Shown here: piece after piece, positions 7,699 through 13,012 of the stretch
Numbering within the stretch: the stretch's first letter is position 1
Layout: each line of letters begins with the position of its first letter
Made by a program: the position numbers and the translations under genes
The notes under the pieces: generated by a model
What the model was told of the DNA's origin: nothing
Database searches by the model: none
What the model saw: only the letters and a program-made list of their open reading frames with translations
NCBI GenBank assembly: GCA_030043835.1
Contig: JASHWY010000091.1
Location: 1-15,826 of the forward strand
DNA from: Thermoplasmata archaeon
GTDB taxonomy: Archaea; Thermoplasmatota; Thermoplasmata; Lutacidiplasmatales; UBA184
Direction: 5' to 3'
Length of the DNA: 15,826 nucleotides

Positions 7699-8570
7699 CG
7701 GAACGCCACCGCCACGAAGGCGAAGAGGGCTACCGTCATCGCGACCTTGCTCATCGTTTGCTCGTAGTGGAGACGCTCGGGAAGGTACCGGATCGACACC
7801 CAAAAGATTGCGTCCGCGCAGGCGACCAGGACGACGTACATAATCCCCACGACCGAGGTCAGGGAGACGAACCAGACGACCGGAAGGATGCTCAACGCCG
7901 CCGCTACACCGACCGCTGAGCGCGCGGTACCGGTCGCGAACGGGACTCCGTGCGTCTTCGGGAGCGTGCTCCGCCCGACGTCCCCCGCGACGTCCTCCAT
8001 GTCCTTGATGACCTCCCGGCTCAGGGTGGCAAGGAACGCCATCGCCGCAAACGGAGCGAGTAGCTCTATGTGTCCCCCGACGGCGCCGCCATAGAGGAAC
8101 ACCATCCCGGTGAGGAACGCAACGACCGCGTTCCCGATGAACCCCCGGGCCTTGAACCGAAACTCGTAGGCGAGGAGCGACGCGACCGCGATCGCGAGGA
8201 TCAGTCCAACGAGCGGGATGGCGAGGATGACCGGTACCACGACGGCCACGCCCGCCACAAAGAGCGCGACAGCGAGCACCTCCGCCGAGCGCACCGAGAC
8301 TGCCCCGGTCACCAGCGGTCGGTCCGGGTGGTTCGTCCGGTCCACTTCCCGGTCGAGAAGATCGTTGACGACGTTTCCTCCGCCTGTGATGCACGCGGTC
8401 GAAATGGCAGCGAGCAGGATCTCGATCCAGAACGTGACCGGAGCCTCGATCCCCGTCCCTCGGGCGGCGAGGCCACCCACGATCGTCCCGACGAACGATA
8501 CCCCGAGGTTCCCCGCGCGGACCAGGCGGAGCGCCGGCAGCACGCCGTCCGATGGCGGAACCGCTCGCAT
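7695..8570 (-). CDS. Digeranylgeranylglyceryl phosphate synthase (UbiA prenyltransferase)
   Basis: Membrane prenyltransferase that adds the second geranylgeranyl chain to GGGP, giving DGGGP, the substrate of the CarS encoded further down the same operon. With the ATG at 8570 it has 291 residues and about eight or nine hydrophobic segments. The two aspartate motifs of the UbiA fold are NDLLDREVDRTNHPDRPL (69-86) and REVIKDMEDVAGD (185-197), which bind Mg2+ and the prenyl diphosphate. The assignment as the lipid enzyme rather than another UbiA member rests on the next gene being GGGP synthase. It is the first gene of the operon. A GTG at 8606 would add 12 residues and cannot be excluded. No convincing Shine-Dalgarno precedes either start. 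Confidence 0.9.
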   Translation of the reverse strand: MRAVPPSDGVLPALRLVRAGNLGVSFVGTIVGGLAARGTGIEAPVTFWIEILLAAISTACITGGGNVVNDLLDREVDRTNHPDRPLVTGAVSVRSAEVLAVALFVAGVAVVVPVILAIPLVGLILAIAVASLLAYEFRFKARGFIGNAVVAFLTGMVFLYGGAVGGHIELLAPFAAMAFLATLSREVIKDMEDVAGDVGRSTLPKTHGVPFATGTARSAVGVAAALSILPVVWFVSLTSVVGIMYVVLVACADAIFWVSIRYLPERLHYEQTMSKVAMTVALFAFVAVAFR

Positions 8571-8628
8571 AATCGTTGCGTTAGAGGGGGACCCTGAGCT
8601 CTCCACCCTGGAATGCCAGCGGGTGACC

Positions 8629-8638
8629 CGAACGTTCG
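8629..8638. promoter_or_regulatory. 10-bp palindrome next to the divergent TATA box
   Basis: CGAACGTTCG is a perfect palindrome lying 6 nt from the TATA box, in the 105-nt region between the divergent UbiA and M16 genes. It could be a dimeric regulator site. Short palindromes are common in GC-rich DNA (a related GGAACGTTCC occurs inside trpB), so this is a weak call. Confidence 0.3.
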
Positions 8639-8644
8639 TGGTCG

Positions 8645-8652
8645 GTTATATG
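8645..8652 (+). promoter_or_regulatory. TATA box of the M16 peptidase operon, leaderless start
   Basis: The bases GTTATATG, in a very GC-rich background, have their centre about 26 nt before the ATG at 8676. That is the usual archaeal distance from TATA box to transcription start, so transcription probably begins at or next to the ATG. The reverse strand reads CATATAAC, so the same element could also serve the divergent lipid operon, with initiation near 8623. No good BRE is seen. Confidence 0.65.
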
Positions 8653-8675
8653 CCGTCGAAGCTCGGCTCCCGTCG

Positions 8676-10001
8676 ATGGTGCCGGATGGGGTCCCCCAGC
8701 CTAAGGTCACCGCGTTCACCCTCCCGAACGGCCTTAGGGTACTTCTCGCGCCGCAACCGAAGAGCCCTGCCGCCAGTGTGTGGGTCTGGTACCGCGTTGG
8801 GTCGAGGAACGAGCGGCCCGGGCTCACCGGGGCCTCGCACTGGGTCGAGCACATGCTCTTCCAGGGGTCGCCGCGGTACGGAAAGGGAGAGATCGACCGT
8901 GCGGTCGTCGGCGTCGGCGGAGAGCTCAACGCGTTCACCGACACCGACTTCACCGCGTACTACACGACGGTCCCGCGCGAGCACCTCGCCGTGCCCCTCG
9001 ACATCGAGTCGGACCGGATGACTCGAGCACTGATCACGGACCCTGAGGTGGAGCGGGAGCGCACCGTCATCTTCTCGGAGCGCGAGGGGAACGAGAACTG
9101 GCCGGAGTTCCGCGTCGAGGAGGAACTGCTCGCCCTCGCCTTTCGGGTCCATCCGTACCGATGGGACGCGCTCGGACGACGCGAGGACATCGAGCAGATG
9201 ACCCCCGCCGAGCTCCGCGGCTACTACCGCCGATTCTACGGAACCCGTAACGCGGTCCTCGCTGTCTGCGGGGGATTCGATCTCCGCGACGTCGCTCGCG
9301 ACGTGCGTCGTCGATTCTCCCGGTTGCCGTCCGGGGGCGAGGACGTGGGCGTGAGGGAGGTCGAACCTGCCGCCCACGGGGAACGACGGTCCGAGCTTTC
9401 GGGACCCGGGACGAACCCGTACCTCCAGATCGGCTGGCGCGCTCCCGCGGTCGACGACCCCGCGACGCCCGCTACGATGATCGTCGACGCAATTTTGGGC
9501 GGGGAAACCCGCCTCTTTACCGCGAGCAGCGGCTGGGGCCGGGCGGGTGAGCACCCGAACGCCCGCCTCTATCGCGGTCTCGTCGACCGGGGCCTTGCGG
9601 TCCGGGCGACGAGCGAGTGGAGGCCACGGGTCAATCCCAGCCTTTTCACGATCCAAGCGCTTGCGGCTGCCGGCATCCCGCTCGACCGGCTGGAGACGGC
9701 GATCGGGGACCTTCTGAAGCAGTTCGCGAAGAGCGGCCCCACCGCGACGGAGATGGACGACGTTCGCGCGAAGATCCGGCGCGGAGCGGCGCTCTCGTAT
9801 GAGGGAGCCTCGCGGACCGGCTTTCGCCTGGGTTACTTCTCCGTGCTTCGAAGCCTCGCCTACGAGCAGGAGATCTACCGGTCGCTCCTACGCGTTCGGG
9901 CTCCCGAGGTGAGGGACCGGGCGCGCGAACTCTTTCGCGATGAGTCTCGCGTAGTCGTCCGATACACCCCCATCACGGAGGTCCCCCATGCGGGAGTCTA
10001 G
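8676..10001 (+). CDS. M16-family zinc peptidase, catalytic subunit
   Basis: A 441-residue M16 (pitrilysin/processing-peptidase-like) protein with the inverted zinc motif HWVEH (His55, Glu58, His59) and the third ligand Glu135 in VIFSEREG, 76 residues on, exactly the family spacing. NAFTDTDFTAYYTTVP (85-100) is the adjacent conserved strand. The C-terminal half lacks the Arg...Tyr substrate signature: the place where REKGLAY is expected reads VDRGLAV (303-309). That signature is present in the next gene, so the two products probably form a heterodimer. The ATG at 8676 is chosen because a TATA box sits 26 nt upstream and the conserved domain begins within about 10 residues. The upstream GTG/ATG-like codons from 8613 would overlap the promoter. 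There is no signal peptide, so it is likely cytosolic. Confidence 0.93.
   Translation: MVPDGVPQPKVTAFTLPNGLRVLLAPQPKSPAASVWVWYRVGSRNERPGLTGASHWVEHMLFQGSPRYGKGEIDRAVVGVGGELNAFTDTDFTAYYTTVPREHLAVPLDIESDRMTRALITDPEVERERTVIFSEREGNENWPEFRVEEELLALAFRVHPYRWDALGRREDIEQMTPAELRGYYRRFYGTRNAVLAVCGGFDLRDVARDVRRRFSRLPSGGEDVGVREVEPAAHGERRSELSGPGTNPYLQIGWRAPAVDDPATPATMIVDAILGGETRLFTASSGWGRAGEHPNARLYRGLVDRGLAVRATSEWRPRVNPSLFTIQALAAAGIPLDRLETAIGDLLKQFAKSGPTATEMDDVRAKIRRGAALSYEGASRTGFRLGYFSVLRSLAYEQEIYRSLLRVRAPEVRDRARELFRDESRVVVRYTPITEVPHAGV
9977..9982 (+). promoter_or_regulatory. Shine-Dalgarno sequence of the second M16 gene
   Basis: GGAGGT lies inside the end of the first M16 gene, 5 nt before the ATG at 9988. 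It fixes the second start and shows translation by reinitiation or coupling, in contrast with the apparently leaderless first gene. Confidence 0.8.
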
Positions 10002-11283
10002 CGATCCTCTGCGGGTCGAGTACTCCCAAAGGGCCGACGGGCTCTCCATCGTGCGCCAGGCTCCTCCCGCCGGTGCCGCGAGCTTTTCGGCGACGTACAT
10101 CGGTCCCGGGGGCTGGGGGTTTGAGAGTCCTCCCAACGCCGGGACGGCTCGCCTCGTGAACCAGCTCGTGACGGCCGCGGCGGGGCCTTACGATCGCGTC
10201 GCTCTCGCCCGGAGGCTCGACCGGGCCGGTGCGACCCTCGCCTACCAGTGTGCGCCGGAGTCCGCAGAGATCACGATCTGGGGGCCGGCGGACGAGTGGA
10301 AGCCCCTCCTGGGGCTGCTCGCGGACGTCGTCCTTCGCCCTCGGTTCGACGTGGCCGACATCTCTCGGGTCCGGCGCCAGGCGCTCGAGCGCCGCCTCCG
10401 GGAGATGTCGCAGCCGGGCGGGCGAGCCGAGTACGAGTTCCTTCGCGCGACGTTCCCGGACGGGCACCCATACCGCACTACCGGTCGGGGAACCCGGGCC
10501 TCGCTGGCCCGAATCACTCGAGCCGATCTTGTTCGCTTCCATCGGACGCACTACCCGAGCGGAGGGGCGCACCTTATCGTCACAGCGCCCGCCCGGACGA
10601 CCTCGGTGCTCGCCGCGACGAAAGCGTACTTCCGCGGGTTCGCAGAGGCGAAGGGGCCCCACCTTACGGTTCCCCGATTCTCCTCCCATCGACCGGTCCG
10701 CCGTGAGGTCGACCTACCGGGTCGCTCCCAGGTCGAGGTGCGCATAGGAGGTTCCTCCATCGCGCGAGGCTCCCCGGAGTACCCCGCCGCGTACCTCGCG
10801 AACGAGGTGCTCGGGGGTCGACCCCTCCTCTCCCGCCTCTTCCAGCGGGTGCGAGAACGGGGGGGTCTTGCCTACCACGCCTCGAGCTCGCTCGAAGCCA
10901 TGCGGTTCGGAGGGTACTGGGTCGCCCAGGCCGGAACCGGCACGGACCGGTGGCGCAAGGTCGTTCCCATGGTACGCTCCGAGATCGCCCGGCTCGAAGA
11001 TACGACGGTGAGCTCGTCCGAGCTCGACCGGATTCGGGAAAGTGCGATTGGGCAGATCCCCCTCTCGCTGGAATCGACCGCCGACGCTCACGAGCTCGCG
11101 GTCGAGGTCGCCTACTACGACCTAGCCGCGGACTACTGGGCTCGATGGCCGGCCGTGCTGCGCGCGGTCCGCCCTCGCGACGTCCAAAGGGCGGCCAACA
11201 CCGCGATGGACCGCCGCTCGGAAGTGACGGTGCTCACCGGGCCGCTGGGAGCGTTTCCACGGCGTCGAACGGCCCCGAAATAG
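9988..11283 (+). CDS. M16-family protein, non-catalytic partner subunit
   Basis: A 431-residue M16-fold protein without a zinc site. Where the partner has HWVEH this one reads R55-L-V-N58-Q59, so all three key residues are replaced. It keeps the Arg/Tyr substrate-binding signature in LFQRVRERGGLAYHAS (Arg289 and Tyr296) and the typical second-half VRIGG...YPAAYLANEVLGG block (about 251-277). In known heterodimeric M16B enzymes one subunit carries zinc and the other the Arg-Tyr pair, and this operon matches that plan. The ATG has a strong GGAGGT 5 nt upstream, and the gene overlaps its partner by 14 nt, which favours equal synthesis. The substrate is unknown; peptide degradation or maturation of a small peptide are both possible. 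Confidence 0.9.
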   Translation: MRESSDPLRVEYSQRADGLSIVRQAPPAGAASFSATYIGPGGWGFESPPNAGTARLVNQLVTAAAGPYDRVALARRLDRAGATLAYQCAPESAEITIWGPADEWKPLLGLLADVVLRPRFDVADISRVRRQALERRLREMSQPGGRAEYEFLRATFPDGHPYRTTGRGTRASLARITRADLVRFHRTHYPSGGAHLIVTAPARTTSVLAATKAYFRGFAEAKGPHLTVPRFSSHRPVRREVDLPGRSQVEVRIGGSSIARGSPEYPAAYLANEVLGGRPLLSRLFQRVRERGGLAYHASSSLEAMRFGGYWVAQAGTGTDRWRKVVPMVRSEIARLEDTTVSSSELDRIRESAIGQIPLSLESTADAHELAVEVAYYDLAADYWARWPAVLRAVRPRDVQRAANTAMDRRSEVTVLTGPLGAFPRRRTAPK

Positions 11284-11289
11284 CCGCGA

Positions 11290-11302
11290 CCCCGGAAAGG
11301 GG
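11290..11302 (+). terminator. Small hairpin after the M16 operon
   Basis: CCCC-GGAAA-GGGG lies 6 nt after the second M16 stop. It can form a 4-bp GC stem but is not followed by a T-run, so it may be a 3'-end structure rather than a true terminator. Confidence 0.25.
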
Positions 11303-11316
11303 CGAGATGTGGACCC

Positions 11317-11350
11317 ATACGCATGAACCAATACGCATTTATACGCGCAT
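11317..11350 (+). promoter_or_regulatory. Three ATACGCAT-like repeats over the RHH promoter (candidate operator)
   Basis: ATACGCAT occurs at 11317-11324 and 11331-11338, and a variant ATACGCGCAT at 11341-11350. The copies are 14 and 10 nt apart, in the same orientation, and the last two flank and include the TATA element. This AT-containing cluster stands out in a GC-rich background and directly precedes a ribbon-helix-helix gene. Proteins of that fold bind short repeated half-sites and often repress their own promoter. Autoregulation is an inference. Confidence 0.5.
11338..11344 (+). promoter_or_regulatory. TATA box of the RHH gene, leaderless start
   Basis: TTTATAC is centred about 25 nt before the ATG at 11366, the same geometry as the M16 promoter, so the mRNA is probably leaderless. 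No Shine-Dalgarno precedes this ATG. Confidence 0.7.
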
Positions 11351-11365
11351 TGGGGTCGGGTCGGC

Positions 11366-11623
11366 ATGCGACTGCGGACCAAGGCCGAGGCGCCGGCCGA
11401 AGGGATGCTGCGAAAGAACATCACCATCACGCCGGAGGAGGAACAGTTCCTCGCTCGGCACCCCGAGATCAACCAGAGCGCGCTCTTCCGTCAGATCGTG
11501 GAGAGCTTGATGCTCGCGGAACGCTCGCCGAACGTCGCGTCGACCCAGCAGGTCCGCCTCGGAAAGGCGGTCTACCGGTCGGGCGCGATCATGTTCCAGA
11601 AGCGAGGCGAGCGTCGCCACTAG
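11366..11623 (+). CDS. Small ribbon-helix-helix (RHH/CopG-like) DNA-binding protein
   Basis: An 85-residue basic protein. Residues 14-50 fit the RHH fold: a short strand RKNITI (16-21), helix A from TPEEEQFLARH (22-32), then the turn PEIN and helix B from QSALFRQIVESLM (37-49). Alternating residues of the strand would contact DNA in a dimer. The C-terminal tail (51-85) is basic and of unknown role. The ATG at 11366 is preferred because a TATA box lies 25 nt upstream; an internal ATG at 11405 (residue 14) is an alternative. Repeated ATACGCAT elements over the promoter suggest autoregulation. No toxin-like partner gene is adjacent, so a transcription factor is more likely than an antitoxin. Its last 35 nt overlap the convergent end of dtdA. 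Confidence 0.82.
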   Translation: MRLRTKAEAPAEGMLRKNITITPEEEQFLARHPEINQSALFRQIVESLMLAERSPNVASTQQVRLGKAVYRSGAIMFQKRGERRH

Positions 11624-12449
11624 GGTGGCCGTCTTCCTCGCGGCGCGGTGAGTCCCCGTCCTTGAGCCGCGGGCCGAGGCCGGCGACGCTCCGGTCTTCG
11701 GCGTCTTGGGCCCGGGCGAAGAGTACGCCTTCGGCCCCCGCCGTTGCGGCGAACGCGGCACGAGCCGCTTCGGCGGTGAGCGTCAAGAGGGCGTGTCGAG
11801 ACAGCATGTGGCCGAATGCCCAGCGCCGCCGAAGGGCGAGGTCGGTGAAATGGGGCGCGTAATGACCGCCCCCGACGCCGAGCGCGACGCGATCCCCTTC
11901 GGTAGGCTCAAGGTCGGGAAGGACCGACGCGAGAAGACGGACCGCCGCCGCCGGAGGATCCGGTCGGTCTCCGAATCCGATCTCCGCGAAGAACGATGGA
12001 AGCTCGAGGTACGGCCCATGGTGGGTCGCCTCGTACGTCGCTTTTAGGCCGATCGCGGGGGCCTCGCGAGCGAGCGCCCGCAGCGCCGCGACCATGAGGG
12101 CGGGATGGGTGGGAACGAACGAGCCGGGAAGCCCGCCGATCTCGGCGGCGGTCCCCGGATTGCCCAGCGGATGGACGGTAAGGCACGGCACGTTCTGCTC
12201 GCTTCGGTGAACGGACGGGAACACGATCGAGACCTGTTCCTCGCGCAGAGCCGTAGGCAAGCGAGCGTCCAGCCGCTCGTCGTGGACGTGGCGCTGAGCC
12301 CGCCGGAGGACGAGTACGCCGGGGCGAAGCTGACGCACTGCGGCTCCGTCGACGGACCATCCGGTCGCCGGCGGAGTTCCCCAGTGCGCTGCGACGCGCG
12401 GCGCAACGGGGTCCATCTCGGAGACCACGATCACGTACTCCGCTCGCAC
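11589..12449 (-). CDS. dtdA: D-aminoacyl-tRNA deacylase, archaeal/plant type (DTD2)
   Basis: Hydrolyses D-amino acids (and, in this family, aldehyde-modified amino acids) from mischarged tRNAs; a cytosolic quality-control enzyme. The 286-residue protein shows the family blocks YVIVVSEMDPVA (5-16), HRSEQNVPCLTVHPLGN (81-97), ATYEATHHGPYLELPSFFAEIG (137-158, read in parts), GVGGGHYAPHFTDLA (191-205) and AFGHML (211-216). The C-terminal tail after about residue 255 is charged, poorly conserved-looking, and is the part that overlaps the convergent RHH gene by 35 nt. The start is GTG 12449, just before the conserved first strand. A TATA-like TATTGA about 29 nt upstream suggests a short or absent leader. 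It shares a theme, but not an operon, with the upstream tRNA-Glu gene on the same strand. Confidence 0.93.
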   Translation of the reverse strand: MRAEYVIVVSEMDPVAPRVAAHWGTPPATGWSVDGAAVRQLRPGVLVLRRAQRHVHDERLDARLPTALREEQVSIVFPSVHRSEQNVPCLTVHPLGNPGTAAEIGGLPGSFVPTHPALMVAALRALAREAPAIGLKATYEATHHGPYLELPSFFAEIGFGDRPDPPAAAVRLLASVLPDLEPTEGDRVALGVGGGHYAPHFTDLALRRRWAFGHMLSRHALLTLTAEAARAAFAATAGAEGVLFARAQDAEDRSVAGLGPRLKDGDSPRREEDGHPSGDARLASGT

Positions 12450-12474
12450 GGTAGCGCCCTCACGCGATCGACTC

Positions 12475-12480
12475 TCAATA
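12475..12480 (-). promoter_or_regulatory. Possible TATA-like element of dtdA
   Basis: On the minus strand the bases read GGGTATTGAGAG, with TATTGA centred about 29 nt before the GTG at 12449. It is a poor TATA match, but it is the only AT-rich stretch at the right distance. Confidence 0.3.
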
Positions 12481-12540
12481 CCCTAGCCGCGATCCAATCG
12501 GCGTTCCGGGCCCTCGGCCGTCGAGATCGACCGACTCCAT

Positions 12541-12563
12541 CGTTGGTTGGTCCGCTACCAACG
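12541..12563. repeat. Inverted repeat, 7-bp arms with 9-nt loop
   Basis: CGTTGGT (12541-12547) and ACCAACG (12557-12563) are perfect inverted copies. They could form an RNA hairpin or a protein-binding site about 90 nt upstream of dtdA. Nothing else identifies the function. Confidence 0.4.
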
Positions 12564-12779
12564 GGAGACACTCGGGTCCTGACTCCGTTCGACCCAGCCG
12601 CAGTGAGGGCCACGACCGTCCGTTCAAGGTTCCTCCCCGATCGCTCCTCACGGTTCCATCCGCGACCCGACGGTCTCATACCGACCGAGCCAATGGCCGG
12701 GCACCCTTGACCCGTCCTTAAGCCTCCCAGGAAACCAGGGCGGAGCCCTCACCGAGGCTCGATGGGTCCGGCGGGCGGG

Positions 12780-12791
12780 CCCACCGGTGGG
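12780..12791. repeat. 12-bp perfect palindrome just after tRNA-Glu
   Basis: CCCACCGGTGGG begins 4 nt after the discriminator base of tRNA-Glu on the minus strand. It may be a 3'-trailer structure involved in termination or end processing. It has no loop of its own, so as RNA only a shortened stem could form. Confidence 0.35.
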
Positions 12792-12795
12792 TTAG

Positions 12796-12897
12796 TGCTC
12801 CCGGCGGGAGTTTCCCCGATCGGCGGAAGCCGGCCGGCTTTGAACCCGCGTCAGAGGCTCGAGAGGCCTCTATCCTTGACCACTAGACTACGGGAGC
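12796..12897 (-). tRNA. tRNA-Glu (anticodon CTC) with a 29-nt intron in the T-loop
   Basis: The full cloverleaf can be drawn by hand. The acceptor GCTCCCG (12897-12891) pairs perfectly with CGGGAGC (12803-12797). The D-arm GTCT...GGAT has A14, G15, G18 and G19. The anticodon stem GAGGC/GCCTC encloses the loop CTCTCGA with anticodon CTC. The T-stem GCGGG (12849-12845) pairs perfectly with CCCGC (12808-12804), and the discriminator is A73 at 12796. The 3' CCA is not encoded. Between T-loop bases A59 (12839) and T60 (12809) lie 29 extra bases; removing them gives the standard loop TTCAAAT. The mature tRNA would be 73 nt. A TATA-like stretch about 30 nt upstream is weak. The anticodon loop itself is uninterrupted, so the canonical 37/38 position is intron-free. 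Confidence 0.95.
12810..12838 (-). other. tRNA intron at position 59/60 with a bulge-helix-bulge fold
   Basis: The 29-nt insertion folds into the motif cut by EndA. The T-stem is the outer helix. T54, T55 and C56 pair with intron bases A27, A26 and G25 (12812-12814) to give three Watson-Crick pairs of the 4-bp central helix; the fourth, A57 opposite G24, is a mismatch. The 5' bulge is A58 A59|G1 and the 3' bulge A28 C29|T60, each cut after the second base. The inner helix is intron CCGG (2-5) with TCGG (20-23), continuing through a C-A mismatch to CGGC-TTCC-GCCG. Alternative junctions that would give the loop TTCAACT do not produce this fold, which supports 59/60. Confidence 0.88.
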
Positions 12898-13012
12898 GCC
12901 CCGGGCCCGTTAGGGACCCCGCTCTTTGAGCCTTTCGTCGGCGAACGGTTCGGGAGCCGTCTTGGTCCTCGCCGGCCGAAGTCCCTAAGAGCGCACCGAC
13001 CCTTGCGGGGGT

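Larger units (their letters stand above)
12450..12795. other. 346-nt gap without a recognisable gene
   Basis: Between dtdA and tRNA-Glu no open frame has family-like composition or a usable start; those present are arginine- and proline-rich, as expected of chance frames in GC-rich DNA. Two structures stand out: an inverted repeat CGTTGGT/ACCAACG with a 9-nt loop at 12541-12563, and the palindrome CCCACCGGTGGG at 12780-12791. I looked for 5S rRNA, SRP RNA and RNase P RNA signatures and saw none. The part next to dtdA must hold its promoter, and the part next to the tRNA its 3' trailer. Confidence 0.5.

Noticed and set aside
6931..8394. 487-residue reading of the GGGP synthase frame
   Set aside because: The first part lies over the UbiA gene in another frame and is Arg/Gly/Pro-rich chance sequence; GGGP synthase homology begins only after TTG 7698.
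8613..8675. Upstream start for the first M16 peptidase
   Set aside because: It would place the TATA box inside the coding sequence; the ATG at 8676 lies at the expected distance from that box and just before the conserved domain.
8646..9656. 336-residue minus-strand frame opposite the M16 gene
   Set aside because: It is entirely antisense to a gene with clear catalytic motifs and has shadow-like composition.
12105..12710. 201-residue plus-strand frame over dtdA and the following gap
   Set aside because: Most of it is antisense to DtdA and the remainder has no family-like pattern or promoter.
12810..12838. Interpretation of the 29-nt T-loop insert as an integration scar or as a sign of a tRNA pseudogene
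   Set aside because: Both flanking stems are perfect, removal restores a standard loop, and the insert forms the bulge-helix-bulge fold expected of an intron; no repeat or integrase lies nearby.
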